From Actinacidiphila paucisporea (GTDB taxonomy: Bacteria; Actinomycetota; Actinomycetes; Streptomycetales; Streptomycetaceae): 64,000 nt of DNA. Each line of letters opens with the position of its first letter. Position 1 is the stretch's first letter. The notes beneath the pieces were generated by a model. That model was not told the origin of the DNA. It did not search any database and saw only the letters and a list, made by a program, of their open reading frames with translations. The stretch covers positions 373,014-437,013 of the forward strand of contig NZ_FRBI01000001.1 of the NCBI RefSeq assembly GCF_900142575.1. The letters are read 5' to 3'. Made by a program: the position numbers and the translations under genes. This document shows positions 8,000 through 16,878 of this stretch, piece after piece.

Positions 8000-8542
8000 A
8001 TGAGCGCGCTGTTCTTCCTCGCCTTCGCCTTCTTCGCCGTCGGCCAGGCGTCCGTGGCACACAACTCCGCCCAGTCCGCGGCGGACGCCGCCGCGCTGGC
8101 GGCTGCCCGGCAGAGCCGGGACGAGGCGCACGACGCGCTGCTGGCCGCTCTCAAGGCCGGCGACCTCGGCAAACTCGGCGACCTCGCCCGGCTGCTCCAG
8201 GGCGTGGACGAGGTGACGCCCTGCATCAAGGCCGGGGAGTTCGCCAACGACAACGGTGCCCAGGCCAAGCGCTGCACGTCCAACGGCGGCCCGGGAAGCT
8301 ACACCGTGGACGTCGAGTCGCTGACGGGCATCGGCAGGACCGTGGTCCGCGGCGCGGACGGCATCAAGGCCACGGCCCACGCGACGGCGGAGGTCACCTC
8401 GCGGTGCGACAGCCATCCGCCGCAGAACGACGGCGGGAAACTCACGTTCGTCTGCGACGGCAAGAGCATCATCGTCGATCCCGCGTCGGGCGGTTTCACA
8501 CTGGACCTGTCCATGTTCTACGCAGTCCACTTGACCAGCTGA
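8000..8542 (+). CDS. TadG-like secreted/membrane pilus protein, start codon unclear
   Basis: From ATG 8000 the frame gives 180 residues: a hydrophobic helix (MSALFFLAFAFFAVGQ), then an Ala-rich helix (SAADAAALAAARQ) and a Cys-containing exposed domain. Homologous proteins normally start before an AGQ motif, and here DDAGQTVGLYVVA lies directly upstream in the same frame (7961-7999). Yet no ATG, GTG, TTG or CTG exists in that frame between 7890 and 7999, and ATG 8000 has no ribosome binding site. A GTA triplet at 7940 overlaps the pilin stop in the geometry normally seen with GTG. The gene may use a non-standard start, a frameshift from flp, or be damaged. Confidence 0.6.
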   Translation: MSALFFLAFAFFAVGQASVAHNSAQSAADAAALAAARQSRDEAHDALLAALKAGDLGKLGDLARLLQGVDEVTPCIKAGEFANDNGAQAKRCTSNGGPGSYTVDVESLTGIGRTVVRGADGIKATAHATAEVTSRCDSHPPQNDGGKLTFVCDGKSIIVDPASGGFTLDLSMFYAVHLTS

Positions 8543-8577
8543 CGGTCGTTCGGCCGAGGAACGAGGTACGGGGAGCG

Positions 8578-9174
8578 ATGGGCATCCGGCACAGGGGGAC
8601 GACGACGGTGGCGGTCGCGGCCGTCGCCGCCCTCACGCTCGCGGCATGCGGCGGGGGCGGAGGTGGCGGAGGGGGCAAGAAGGCCGACGGCAAGACCTCC
8701 TCGTCGGCGTCCGCGACGCAGGACGGCAGCACCGCCGGCGGCGACGCCTCGCCGAGCGTCACGCCGACGCAGATCCTGGCGCAGATCAAGGGAGAGCAGG
8801 GCATCACGGTCGTCATCAACTCGGCGGTGCGCGACGCGGACGGCTTCGTGACCGTCCAGGGCTCGCTGACCAACAACGGCGACTCGGTTTTCAACGCCAC
8901 CACCTGGCGCGGCCCCGAGACGGCGCTGATCCCGTCCGGGCCCTCGGTCGCCGGCGCCGTCCTGGTCGACGAGGCGGGGAAGAAGCGCTATTACGTCCTG
9001 CGGGACACCGACGGCAAGTGCCTCTGCACGATGGGCCTGACGCTGATCCAGCCCGAGGAAACGCGCCCGATCTTCGCCCAGTTCCCCTCCCCGCCCTCCG
9101 CCACCACCCAGGTGGAGTTCGAGCTCCCCACCATGCCCCCCGCCAAGATCACCATCTCCGACTCCGAGGGGTGA
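8578..9174 (+). CDS. Putative lipoprotein of the Tad locus
   Basis: The 198-residue protein begins at ATG 8578 behind GGGGAG. It has a signal peptide ending in the lipobox LAAC at about residue 24, a Gly9 run and Lys/Ser-rich linker, then a domain with VINSAVRDADGFVTVQGSL that looks like a beta-rich fold. It is exported and lipid anchored. Its GTGA overlap region leads into the OmpA-like gene. It probably works with that protein at the cell surface, an inference from the operon. Confidence 0.8.
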   Translation: MGIRHRGTTTVAVAAVAALTLAACGGGGGGGGGKKADGKTSSSASATQDGSTAGGDASPSVTPTQILAQIKGEQGITVVINSAVRDADGFVTVQGSLTNNGDSVFNATTWRGPETALIPSGPSVAGAVLVDEAGKKRYYVLRDTDGKCLCTMGLTLIQPEETRPIFAQFPSPPSATTQVEFELPTMPPAKITISDSEG

Positions 9175-9179
9175 CCGCG

Positions 9180-9830
9180 ATGAAACCCGCGGCGGCCGCC
9201 GCAAGTCTCACGCTCACCGTCGTCCTGGTCGCCGCCGGCACGGCCCTCGCGCCGCAGGCGGTGGCGGACGGGAATCCGCCGCCGAGCGCCGGGAATCCGT
9301 CCCCCACCGCTCCGGTCCGCATCGACCCTGCGTCGCCCAACCTCAAGCTGCCCGAGGGCTCGACGCTCGCGCCGCCCAAGGTGCTGGACATCGTGTCGGT
9401 GACGGACGAGTCCTCGGTGGCGGCGAGCCAGCCGGAGCAGCGGCAGGAGACGTCGAACACGACGGTCACCTACGCGCTGCAGTCCGAGGTGGCGTTCGCC
9501 AAGGACAGCGCGACGCTGTCGCCGTCCGTGACGTCCCGGATCCGGGCGATCGCCGAGGACATCAACGCGCGGCACGTCACCTCACCCATTCGTGTCTTCG
9601 GGTTCACGGACAACCTGGGGAGCAGCGAGCACGGGGCGGCCCTTTCGAAGCAGCGGGCGCAGGCGGTCTACCAGGTTCTGGCGACGGAGCTGAGCAGCGC
9701 CGGTGACGCTTCCCACACCTTCCAGGTGCGGGGCTACGGCGAGGATTACCCGATTGCCGACAATTCCACCGAAAGCGGCCGTCAGCAGAACCGCCGGGTG
9801 GAAATCACTTTCACTCCTCCTGCCGCGTAA
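9180..9830 (+). CDS. Secreted OmpA-family peptidoglycan-binding protein
   Basis: The 216-residue protein has a signal peptide (residues 1-29, AVADG cleavage region), a Pro/Ser-rich linker, and a C-terminal OmpA domain: VAFAKDSATLSPSV, the NxxLSxxRAxxV-like stretch ALSKQRAQAVYQVL and the GYGEDYPIADNSTESGRQQNRRVEI motif with the Arg/Asn residues that bind diaminopimelate. It likely binds peptidoglycan outside the membrane and may anchor the pilus base. ATG 9180 uses GAGGGGTGA, which includes the stop of the previous gene, as ribosome binding site. GTG 9171 is a possible longer start. Confidence 0.85.
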   Translation: MKPAAAAASLTLTVVLVAAGTALAPQAVADGNPPPSAGNPSPTAPVRIDPASPNLKLPEGSTLAPPKVLDIVSVTDESSVAASQPEQRQETSNTTVTYALQSEVAFAKDSATLSPSVTSRIRAIAEDINARHVTSPIRVFGFTDNLGSSEHGAALSKQRAQAVYQVLATELSSAGDASHTFQVRGYGEDYPIADNSTESGRQQNRRVEITFTPPAA

Positions 9831-9876
9831 CGTGCGGGTTGCGCGCCCGGACGCGGTACGGTGTAACTCCCCCCCT

Positions 9877-9920
9877 CGGGCCGGTTCGCTCTCCCCCCCT
9901 GCGAACCGGCCCGTTTTTTG
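9877..9920 (+). terminator. Strong intrinsic terminator ending the Tad operon
   Basis: A perfect 13-bp stem (CGGGCCGGTTCGC at 9877-9889 with its complement at 9901-9913) has an 11-base C-rich loop and is followed by six T bases. It lies 46 bases after the OmpA-like gene and in front of a convergent gene. Confidence 0.92.
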
Positions 9921-9960
9921 TGCCCGTCTTTTGTGCCAGCGTGCCCGCTCCCGACCCGGC

Positions 9961-10713
9961 TCAGGCAGGCGGGAAGTACGCCGCCCGCAGCGGGCGGTAG
10001 GTCAGGCCCAGCGAGCGGTAGAGCCGCAGCGCCGGGGTGTTGCCGTCGTCCACGACGAGCGCGGCGGTGCCGTACGCGGCCAGCGCCTCGGCCAGGACGA
10101 AGGCGCACACCTGGCGGCCGAGGCCCCGGCCGCGGGCGGCCGGAGCGGTGGCGACGCCCGCGAGCAGGCCCACGCCGGGAGCGCACCAGGCCAGTGCGGC
10201 GACCGCGAGGGGCGCGCCCGACCCGTCCGGCGGCAGGACGCCGGCCCAGCGGTCACCGGCGCCGTGGCGGCCCGGGTAGGCGTAGGAGTCGGGGAAGGCC
10301 CGGTCGAGCAGCGAGGTGACGGCGGGCGCGGCGGCGGGCGGCAGCCAGTCCGCGGTGCCGTCGGGCGGGACGGCGACCGAGCCCGTACGGTCCATCCAGC
10401 CGAAGCCCGAGGTGGGGCGCAGGTCGGGCAGCGCCGTGACCACGGAGTCGACCAGGCCGCGGTCGCCGAACAGGCGGTAGCCGCGGCCGACCTCCGCCAG
10501 GACGTCCCGCACCAGGGGTATCGCGTCGCCGGCCGGCCCGGTCACCACGAGGCGGTCGCGCGCGCACAGCGCGGGAGAGGCCACCGCTACGGCCGCGCCG
10601 CGCGTGAAGACCCGCGCGGCGGAACGGTCCTGGACGGCCCATCGGCACAGGACGTCGTCGGTGGGCAGTGCGGTGTGCGGTGCTGTCTCGTCGGAGGTGG
10701 TGGCGGAGAACAT
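9961..10713 (-). CDS. GNAT family N-acetyltransferase
   Basis: The 250-residue protein has a C-terminal GNAT core: the acetyl-CoA loop APAARGRGLGRQVCAFVL (about residues 190-207) and the following VVDDGNTPALRLYRSLGL, typical of the family. The N-terminal half is divergent and may be a second, degenerate GNAT fold. The substrate cannot be told. It is convergent with the Tad operon and follows the DUF192 gene by about 90 bases in the same direction. Confidence 0.85.
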   Translation of the reverse strand: MFSATTSDETAPHTALPTDDVLCRWAVQDRSAARVFTRGAAVAVASPALCARDRLVVTGPAGDAIPLVRDVLAEVGRGYRLFGDRGLVDSVVTALPDLRPTSGFGWMDRTGSVAVPPDGTADWLPPAAAPAVTSLLDRAFPDSYAYPGRHGAGDRWAGVLPPDGSGAPLAVAALAWCAPGVGLLAGVATAPAARGRGLGRQVCAFVLAEALAAYGTAALVVDDGNTPALRLYRSLGLTYRPLRAAYFPPA

Positions 10714-10804
10714 CCGCCATGCCTACCAGCAGCCCGGCGGCGGGTGCCACCGCGAACAGCCTGCAAGTCGTACGAAACGGGCATATCGCAGGAATCGCGG
10801 ACGG

Positions 10805-11152
10805 TCAGTCCACTTCCAGTCGTACACCCCGGCGCACGCCCCACCGGGCCAGCGCGCCGGCCTCCGCCTCCAGCACGTGCCGGGCCAGCAGCCGCGGCCG
10901 GCCGACCCGGCCCGGCGGCATCGTACGGACCGCGAGCACCCGCAGCCGCCGGTCCAGATACGCCACGTCGATCGCGAACCGCATCCGTACGGTGTGCACG
11001 CTCGACGCCGGGGTCAGCAGCAGCGCGCCCTCCACCCCGTCCTGCCCGAGCAGCCCGCGCGTCCTGGCGCGGTAGGACGCCGCGACCCGCAGCGGCACCT
11101 CGGCCCGCGGGGTGCGCAGCACGCGGTCCCCGTCCCGCCAACGTCGGCCCAT
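10805..11152 (-). CDS. DUF192 family protein
   Basis: The 115-residue protein matches the DUF192 fold: AASYRARTRGLLGQDGVEGALLL, then VHTVRMRFAIDVAYLD, the signature metHxFxM-like strand, and a final R-rich segment. The start at ATG 11152 has AAGGGAG six bases upstream; an ATG nine codons earlier (11179) lacks one. Function of the family is unknown. It is divergent from the prepilin peptidase gene, and the two starts are only 25 bases apart. Confidence 0.82.
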   Translation of the reverse strand: MGRRWRDGDRVLRTPRAEVPLRVAASYRARTRGLLGQDGVEGALLLTPASSVHTVRMRFAIDVAYLDRRLRVLAVRTMPPGRVGRPRLLARHVLEAEAGALARWGVRRGVRLEVD

Positions 11153-11177
11153 GGCCGCTCCCTTCGCGCAGGCGTGC

Positions 11178-11921
11178 ATGTACGGTCGGCCGGTGCATGT
11201 CTATCCGATCGTGGCCGCCGCCGTGTGGGGAACGGTGAGCGGGTACCTTTTCCCGCGCGCCGCGCACCGGTTGGCGGTCCCGCCCGGCGAACCCCGGTCC
11301 GCGACCTGCCTGTTCGGGCACCCCCTGCCACCGGGCCCGCGCGGCTGGCTCGGCACCGAACGCTGCGCCCGCTGCGGCACCGCCGGGTGGCGTCACCGCC
11401 GCGAGATGCTCCCCGCGATCGGCTGCGCCCTGCTCTGCGCCGCCCTCGCCGCGGCCACCGGGCCGCACCCCGAACTCGTCGTCTGGCTGCTGCTGGTGCC
11501 CGTCGCGCTGACCCTCGCCCGGGTCGACCTGCGGGTCTTCCGGCTCCCCGACGTCCTCACGCTCCCCGCCTTCGCGCTCACCGCGACCCTCCTCGGCGGA
11601 GCCGCGCTGCTCCCGGCCCACCAGGGCTCCTGGACCCGCGCCCTGCTCGCCGCCGCGGCCGTCGGCGCCCTCTACTCCCTGCTCTTCCTCGTCAACCCGG
11701 CGGGCATGGGCCTCGGCGACGTCAAACTCGCCCCGACCGCGGCGCTGGCGCTGGGCTGGTACGGCTGGGGCACGGTGATCACCGGCACCTTCGCCGCCTT
11801 CGCCCTGGGCGCGGTGGTCGGCCTGGCACTCCTCCTCACCGGCCGCGCCACCCGCAAGTCCCCCATGCCCTTCGGCCCCTTCATCCTCACGGGCTGCGCG
11901 GTGGCCCTCCTGCTGGCCTGA
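11178..11921 (+). CDS. tadV: TadV/CpaA-type A24 prepilin peptidase
   Basis: The protein is about 247 residues from ATG 11178 (GTG 11193 is also possible; neither has a strong ribosome binding site). It has several membrane helices, a cytoplasmic loop with CLFGHP and CARCG that resembles the zinc ribbon of bifunctional prepilin peptidases, and the two catalytic aspartates in VDLRVFRLPD and GMGLGDVKLA. It should cleave prepilins after Gly, matching the DRG sites of the three Tad pilin-like proteins encoded 3-8 kb away. It is not in the main Tad operon. Confidence 0.88.
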   Translation: MYGRPVHVYPIVAAAVWGTVSGYLFPRAAHRLAVPPGEPRSATCLFGHPLPPGPRGWLGTERCARCGTAGWRHRREMLPAIGCALLCAALAAATGPHPELVVWLLLVPVALTLARVDLRVFRLPDVLTLPAFALTATLLGGAALLPAHQGSWTRALLAAAAVGALYSLLFLVNPAGMGLGDVKLAPTAALALGWYGWGTVITGTFAAFALGAVVGLALLLTGRATRKSPMPFGPFILTGCAVALLLA

Positions 11922-11987
11922 AGCCGTCCGCGCCTGCCTCCGCCCGCAGCTTCACCCGCCCGCCGGGCCGCCGGCGCGGCGCGCCGA

Positions 11988-12019
11988 CCCCGGCCGGGAC
12001 GGTCCCGGACCGGCCGGGG
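11988..12019. terminator. GC-rich hairpin between convergent genes
   Basis: CCCCGGCCGG (11988-11997) pairs perfectly with CCGGCCGGGG (12010-12019) around a 12-base loop. It lies between the convergent prepilin peptidase and aldo/keto reductase genes and has no T run, so it is a likely two-way hairpin terminator. Confidence 0.55.
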
Positions 12020-12051
12020 AAGGCCGGCCCGGGAGCCGCTCGGCCGGCGGA

Positions 12052-13095
12052 CTACGCCTCGCTGCTGACCGACCAGAGGTTGACGCCGGGCGGCTCGACG
12101 GACTGGCGGTCGATCTCGGCGAGCTCCTCGGCGGACAGCGGCGGCGCCCCGACGGCGGCGACGTTGGCTTCCAGCTGCGCCACCGACGACGAGCCGATCA
12201 GCGCCGAGGTGACCCGGGGGTCGCGCAGCACCCACGAGAGGGCGAGCTGCGCGAGGGACTGCCCGCGGTCGGCGGCCAGCGCGTTGAGGGCCCGCAGGCG
12301 GGTGATCGTCTCCTCGTTGACCAGTGCCGGGTTCAGGGACTTGCCCTGCGCGGCCCGCGAGTCCTCGGGGATGCCGCCGAGGTAGCGGTCGGTCAGCAGG
12401 CCCTGGGCCAGGGGCACGAAGCCGATGCAGCCCATGCCCTCCTCCTCCAGGACGTCGAGCAGGCCCTCGTCCTCGATCCACCGGTTGATCATCGAGTACG
12501 ACGGCTGGTGGATGAGCGCGGGCACGCCCAGCTCCCGCAGGATGCGGGCCGCCTCCCGGGTGCGCTCGGGGCCGTAGGAGGAGATGCCGACGTAGAGCGC
12601 CTTGCCCTGCTGGACGGCGGACGCGAGGGCGCCCATCGTCTCCTCGAGCGGGGTGTCGGGGTCGTAGCGGTGGGAGTAGAAGATGTCGACGTAGTCCAGG
12701 CCCATCCGGCCCAGCGACTGGTCGAGCGAGGACAGCAGGTACTTGCGGGAGCCCCACTCGCCGTAGGGGCCCGGCCACATGTCGTAGCCGGCCTTGGTGG
12801 AGATGACCAGCTCGTCGCGGTAGGGGCGGAAGTCCTGGGCGAAGAGGGTGCCGAAGTTGGCCTCGGCGGCGCCGTAGGGCGGGCCGTAGTTGTTGGCCAG
12901 GTCGAAGTGCGTGACGCCGAGGTCGAAGGCGCGGCGCAGGATGGCGCGCTGCGAGTCCAGCGTGCGGTCGTCGCCGAAGTTGTGCCACAGGCCCAGGGAG
13001 ACGGCGGGCAGCTTGAGTCCGCTGCGGCCGGTCCTGCGGTACTCCATGGTGCCGTAGCGCTCTTCGGCGGCGCGGTAGAGGTTTCTGATGTTCAC
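12052..13095 (-). CDS. Aldo/keto reductase, YghZ (glyceraldehyde-3-phosphate reductase) type
   Basis: The 347-residue NADPH-dependent oxidoreductase has the AKR barrel motifs: FDLANNYG with the catalytic Asp and Tyr, ISTKAGY with the Lys, and FYSHRYDP with the His. The stretch GLWHNFGDD near the N-terminus and SMINRWIEDEGLL place it in the YghZ/AKR14 group, which reduces L-glyceraldehyde 3-phosphate and methylglyoxal-like aldehydes. The start is GTG 13095 behind GGAGGAACC. Length is normal. Confidence 0.92.
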   Translation of the reverse strand: MNIRNLYRAAEERYGTMEYRRTGRSGLKLPAVSLGLWHNFGDDRTLDSQRAILRRAFDLGVTHFDLANNYGPPYGAAEANFGTLFAQDFRPYRDELVISTKAGYDMWPGPYGEWGSRKYLLSSLDQSLGRMGLDYVDIFYSHRYDPDTPLEETMGALASAVQQGKALYVGISSYGPERTREAARILRELGVPALIHQPSYSMINRWIEDEGLLDVLEEEGMGCIGFVPLAQGLLTDRYLGGIPEDSRAAQGKSLNPALVNEETITRLRALNALAADRGQSLAQLALSWVLRDPRVTSALIGSSSVAQLEANVAAVGAPPLSAEELAEIDRQSVEPPGVNLWSVSSEA

Positions 13096-13259
13096 GGTTC
13101 CTCCCTATCACGGTCGGTTGAACCGCTTACTACGCGGCGGCCGATCCGCCCGCGTGGCGCGCCGGGCGGCGGGCCGCCGCGCGACCCGGTTCGTCCGGAC
13201 GGCCTTTCGGGCAGTACCCTGGCGCCCGGGCGACCGAGCGCAGGAGGGGCTGGTACGCG

Positions 13260-14021
13260 ATGAATCTGCGCGAGCTGGTGTACGGGCTGTACTCCCGCAG
13301 AGTGGAACATCGCCTCGACGTGACCCAGGGCCCGAAGCACATCGGTGTGATCCTGGACGGCAACCGGCGCTGGGCGAAGGCTGCCAGCAGCACCGCGGAG
13401 CAGGGGCACCAGGCCGGGGCGGACAAGATCTCCGAGCTGCTGGGCTGGTGCGAGGAGACCGGCGTCGAGGTGGTCACCCTGTGGCTGCTGTCCACCGACA
13501 ACTTCGACAGGCCCTCCGGCGAGCTGGTGCCGCTGCTCGGCATCATCGAGGACGCGGTGGCCGGGCTGGCCGCCACCGGGCGCTGGCGGGTGCACCACGT
13601 GGGCACGATGGACCTGCTGCCCGACAGGACGCAGGCGGTGCTCAAGGAGGCCGAGCAGGCCACCCACAACGTCACCGGCCTGCTGGTGAACGTGGCGGTC
13701 GGCTACGGCGGCCGGCAGGAGATCGCCGACGCGGTCCGCTCGCTGCTGTACGAGCACGCCGGGCGCGGCACGTCCATCGAGGACCTGGCCGAGATCCTGG
13801 ACGTCGAGCACATCTCGGAGCACCTCTACACCCGCGGCCAGCCGGACCCCGACCTGGTGATCCGCACCTCAGGCGAGCAGCGGCTGTCCGGCTTCATGCT
13901 CTGGCAGAGCGCGCACTCCGAGTATTACTTCTGCGAGGTCTTCTGGCCCGCCTTCCGCAAGGTGGACTTCCTGCGGGCGCTGCGTGACTACGCGGCCAGG
14001 CACCGCCGCTACGGAGCGTAG
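13260..14021 (+). CDS. uppS: Isoprenyl transferase (undecaprenyl diphosphate synthase family)
   Basis: The 253-residue cis-prenyltransferase condenses isopentenyl diphosphate onto an allylic primer to make long polyprenyl carriers for cell-wall synthesis. The active-site motif VILDGNRRWAK has the catalytic Asp at residue 33, and the C-terminal RTSGEQRLSGFMLWQ and YYFCEVFWPAF match the substrate-binding region. A GGAGGGG ribosome binding site lies about ten bases before ATG 13260. Actinomycetes often carry two such genes; which chain length this one makes is not visible. Confidence 0.93.
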   Translation: MNLRELVYGLYSRRVEHRLDVTQGPKHIGVILDGNRRWAKAASSTAEQGHQAGADKISELLGWCEETGVEVVTLWLLSTDNFDRPSGELVPLLGIIEDAVAGLAATGRWRVHHVGTMDLLPDRTQAVLKEAEQATHNVTGLLVNVAVGYGGRQEIADAVRSLLYEHAGRGTSIEDLAEILDVEHISEHLYTRGQPDPDLVIRTSGEQRLSGFMLWQSAHSEYYFCEVFWPAFRKVDFLRALRDYAARHRRYGA

Positions 14022-14268
14022 CCAGGCGCTGACCTGGGCAAAAAGGGCTGTGGACGGCACAGGCTGCGGAGTTACCGTGACCTGTGTCGCGGTGCGCTCG
14101 CCACCCCACGGGAGGCGAGCGTTCAGTGACCGGATCATGACCGTCGGATGACTGTCATATGCATTCGCATGGGTACCGGATTTCCCGGGCATACCACTGG
14201 CAGACCGGCATCCGGCCCACGGTTGCCGGACCGCAGCCTCACCTCTCCCCGAGGGGGTTCGTCCACAC

Positions 14269-15588
14269 GTGGTGACCAGCAAGAATCGCCGTGTTCACGA
14301 CCGGCGCACGTACGTACTCGACACCAGCGTGCTGCTCGCCGACCCCAACGCCTTCACCCGTTTCGACGAGCACGAGGTCGTGCTGCCGGTCGTCGTGGTG
14401 ACGGAGTTGGAGGCCAAGCGCCACCATCCGGAGCTGGGCTACTTCGCCCGCCAGGCGTTGCGGCTCCTCGACGAGTTCCGGATCAGGTACGGCAGGCTCG
14501 ACGCGCCGATCCCGCTCGGCGACTTCGGCGGCACGCTCAGGGTCGAGCTGAACCACTCGGACCCAGGGGTGCTCCCCGCGGGCTTCCGGCTCGGTGACAA
14601 CGACTCGCGCATCCTGGCCGTCGCCCGCAATCTGCAGGCCGAGGGGTACGACGTGACCGTCGTCTCCAAGGACCTGCCGCTGCGGGTGAAGGCGTCCTCG
14701 GTCGGCCTGCTGGCCGAGGAGTACCGGGCCGAGCTGGCGATCACCTCGGGCTGGACCGGCATGGAGGAGCTGGTCGTCGGCGCCGAGGAGGTCGACGCGC
14801 TGTTCGCTCAGGAGACCGTCGCGCTCGCCGAGGCGGCCGACCTGCCGGTGCACACCGGTCTGGTGCTGCAGTCGGAGCGCGGCAAGGCACTGGGCAGGGT
14901 CACCGCGGACGGCCGGGTGCGGCTGGTGCGCGGCGACCGCGAGGCGTTCGGCATCCACGGCCGCAGCGCCGAGCAGCGCATCGCGCTCGACCTGCTGCTC
15001 GACCCGGACGTCGGCATCGTCTCGATGGGCGGCAGGGCGGGCACGGGCAAGTCGGCGCTGGCGCTGTGCGCGGGCCTGGAGGCGGTCCTGGAGCGCCGCC
15101 AGCACCGCAAGGTGATGGTCTTCCGGCCGCTGTACGCGGTGGGCGGCCAGGAGCTGGGCTATCTGCCGGGCAGCGAGGCGGAGAAGATGAGCCCGTGGGC
15201 TCAGGCCGTCTTCGACACGCTCTCCGCGGTCACCTCCAAGGAGGTCATCGAGGAGGTGGTGGCCCGCGGCATGCTCGAAGTGCTGCCGCTGACCCACATC
15301 AGGGGCCGCTCGCTGCACGACGCCTTCGTGATCGTCGACGAGGCCCAGTCGCTGGAGCGCAACGTGCTGCTGACGGTGCTCTCCCGGATCGGCGCCGGCT
15401 CGCGCGTGGTGCTGACCCACGACGTGGCGCAGCGCGACAACCTCCGGGTGGGTCGGTACGACGGCGTGGTCGCGGTGGTCGAGAAGCTCAAGGGCCATCC
15501 GCTGTTCGCCCATGTGACGCTCACCCGTTCCGAACGCTCCCCGATCGCCGCGCTCGTGACGGAGATGCTGGAGGACGGCGGGGCCTGA
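14269..15588 (+). CDS. PhoH family protein with N-terminal PIN domain (PhoH2 type)
   Basis: The 439-residue protein joins a PIN ribonuclease domain (residues 10-150; acidic residues in [20 protein letters not shown] and GDNDSRILA) to a PhoH ATPase with Walker [15 protein letters not shown] and Walker [13 protein letters not shown]. PhoH2 proteins are described as RNA helicase/RNases. It starts at GTG 14269 with GAGGGGG further upstream. The 14022-14268 gap before it is 247 bases with no visible gene. A hairpin terminator follows. Confidence 0.9.
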   Translation: MVTSKNRRVHDRRTYVLDTSVLLADPNAFTRFDEHEVVLPVVVVTELEAKRHHPELGYFARQALRLLDEFRIRYGRLDAPIPLGDFGGTLRVELNHSDPGVLPAGFRLGDNDSRILAVARNLQAEGYDVTVVSKDLPLRVKASSVGLLAEEYRAELAITSGWTGMEELVVGAEEVDALFAQETVALAEAADLPVHTGLVLQSERGKALGRVTADGRVRLVRGDREAFGIHGRSAEQRIALDLLLDPDVGIVSMGGRAGTGKSALALCAGLEAVLERRQHRKVMVFRPLYAVGGQELGYLPGSEAEKMSPWAQAVFDTLSAVTSKEVIEEVVARGMLEVLPLTHIRGRSLHDAFVIVDEAQSLERNVLLTVLSRIGAGSRVVLTHDVAQRDNLRVGRYDGVVAVVEKLKGHPLFAHVTLTRSERSPIAALVTEMLEDGGA

Positions 15589-15633
15589 TCGTTTTGTACG
15601 ATGCCCCGATTTGCCCATCGATGACGTGAGTTG

Positions 15634-15669
15634 AGGCTGCTGCGCCCGGCGTGAAGGGCGCAGCAGCCT
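15634..15669 (+). terminator. Terminator after the PhoH gene
   Basis: A perfect 14-bp stem (AGGCTGCTGCGCCC at 15634-15647 with its complement at 15656-15669) encloses an 8-base loop. There is only a short later T run (GTTTT), so it resembles the U-less terminators common in GC-rich actinomycetes. Confidence 0.8.
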
Positions 15670-16014
15670 AACGTTTTCCGCTCCCGATTACCCCGGAACG
15701 ACGCGCACCGCACGATGTGACCTTTGCCACTCAACCGGAAATTGCCGCGCGGCGTCCGCGTACGGCAGGGTGTGAGGCTGTCAGGCCCCGCTCATGGCAC
15801 CCCTGGTCCCCTCGGGGAACGGGAAACAGCTCCACACAAGTCAACATCGACCGCCATGAGCCGCCCGAGCAGTACGCGAATCCGCAACGGCTTCGCACCG
15901 GGTCAGTACCCCTGTGACCGACCGGCCCGTACGGCGGACCGGAGAAGGGGGCAGCGCCAGGGGCACGATTTCGTCCGTGCGGTCACCAAGCGGGCGATGC
16001 CGGAAGGAAACCGT
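15670..16014 (+). promoter_or_regulatory. Long leader of the transglycosylase gene with a predicted RNA structure
   Basis: This 345-base stretch has no supported gene. Positions 15770-15781 (GTGTGAGGCTGT) can pair with 15826-15837 (ACAGCTCCACAC), giving ten Watson-Crick pairs, one G-U pair and one mismatch. Inside is a small TCCC-CTCG-GGGA hairpin (about 15807-15818). Wall-lytic genes of Streptomyces are often under cyclic di-AMP riboswitches of the ydaO type, but I cannot see that consensus here. It may be another structured leader or only a conserved 5' untranslated region. Confidence 0.4.
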
Positions 16015-16692
16015 GTGAGCCGGATCTCGGTCCGGGGATTCGCGGTGGCGTCAGCCACTGCGGTCACCACTGTGGGCGCCGTCGTGGGCGTCGCGTCAGG
16101 CGCAGACCAGGGCACAGCGCATGAGCCCGTGGAAGCCGCCGGGACGACGACCCTTCTCGCGGACATTCCCGCTGGACAGCAGGTTCAGCAGGCGTCGTTG
16201 ACCGACCAGGTCATGGCGCAGTCCGATGCGGCCGACGCGACAGCGCGGCAGGCCGCCGAGCAGGACGCCCGCAAGCAGGCAGCGCAGGACGCGGCAGCCA
16301 AGAAGAAGGCGGCGGACGAAGCGGCGGCGAAGGCACGCGAGAAGACCCTGGCGGCCAGCCGCGGCGACTCGCGGGCGACCTTCCCGCTCCAGCCGTCCTA
16401 CACGGTCGCCGAGGTCAAGGCGATGGCCAAGCAGATCGTGGGCAGCGGCCAGTACGCCTGCTTCTCCAACATCGTGACGAGGGAGAGCGGTTGGGACTAC
16501 TACGCCACCAACCAGTCCTCGGGCGCGTACGGCCTGGTCCAGGCACTGCCCGGCTCCAAGATGGCATCCGCGGGTTCCGACTGGCGGACCAACCCGGCCA
16601 CGCAGATAAAGTGGGGCCTCAACTACATGAACAGCCGCTACGGCAGTCCCTGTGACGCCTGGGCGTACTGGCAGGTCCACCACAACTACTAG
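16015..16692 (+). CDS. Secreted lytic transglycosylase (SLT domain)
   Basis: The 225-residue protein starts at GTG 16015 behind GGAAGGAAACC. A signal peptide (VRGFAVASATAVTTVGAVVG) is followed by a long Ala/Lys/Asp-rich segment (about residues 75-115) that probably forms a coiled coil, and a C-terminal lysozyme-like domain with FSNIVTRESGWDYYATN, where Glu is the likely catalytic acid, and SGAYGLVQALPGSKM. It should cleave peptidoglycan glycan strands outside the cell. It has an unusually long leader (see the entry for 15670-16014) and its own terminator. Confidence 0.9.
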   Translation: MSRISVRGFAVASATAVTTVGAVVGVASGADQGTAHEPVEAAGTTTLLADIPAGQQVQQASLTDQVMAQSDAADATARQAAEQDARKQAAQDAAAKKKAADEAAAKAREKTLAASRGDSRATFPLQPSYTVAEVKAMAKQIVGSGQYACFSNIVTRESGWDYYATNQSSGAYGLVQALPGSKMASAGSDWRTNPATQIKWGLNYMNSRYGSPCDAWAYWQVHHNY

Positions 16693-16735
16693 ACCGGCGG
16701 CGAACCGGTCGACGTAGTGACGCGGAAGTCGTGAG

Positions 16736-16765
16736 AACCCCCGAGGCCGGTGGCCCGGGGGTTTT
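16736..16765 (+). terminator. Terminator after the lytic transglycosylase
   Basis: AACCCCCG (16736-16743) pairs with CGGGGGTT (16756-16763), followed by a TTTT run ending at 16765. The hairpin lies 44 bases after the stop codon. Confidence 0.82.
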
Positions 16766-16878
16766 CCGCTGCCGTTCCCCCGTCCGGGTGCGGGTGCCCT
16801 CGCCGAGGCAACCCGGACGCCGGGTAACGTCGTCCTGCACAGCAGTGCCAAAAGATGGTCACAGGGCGGGGGAGAGCG

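Noticed and set aside
15770..15837. ydaO-type cyclic di-AMP riboswitch
   Set aside because: Gene context fits, but the conserved sequence elements of that class are not visible, so only a structured leader is reported.
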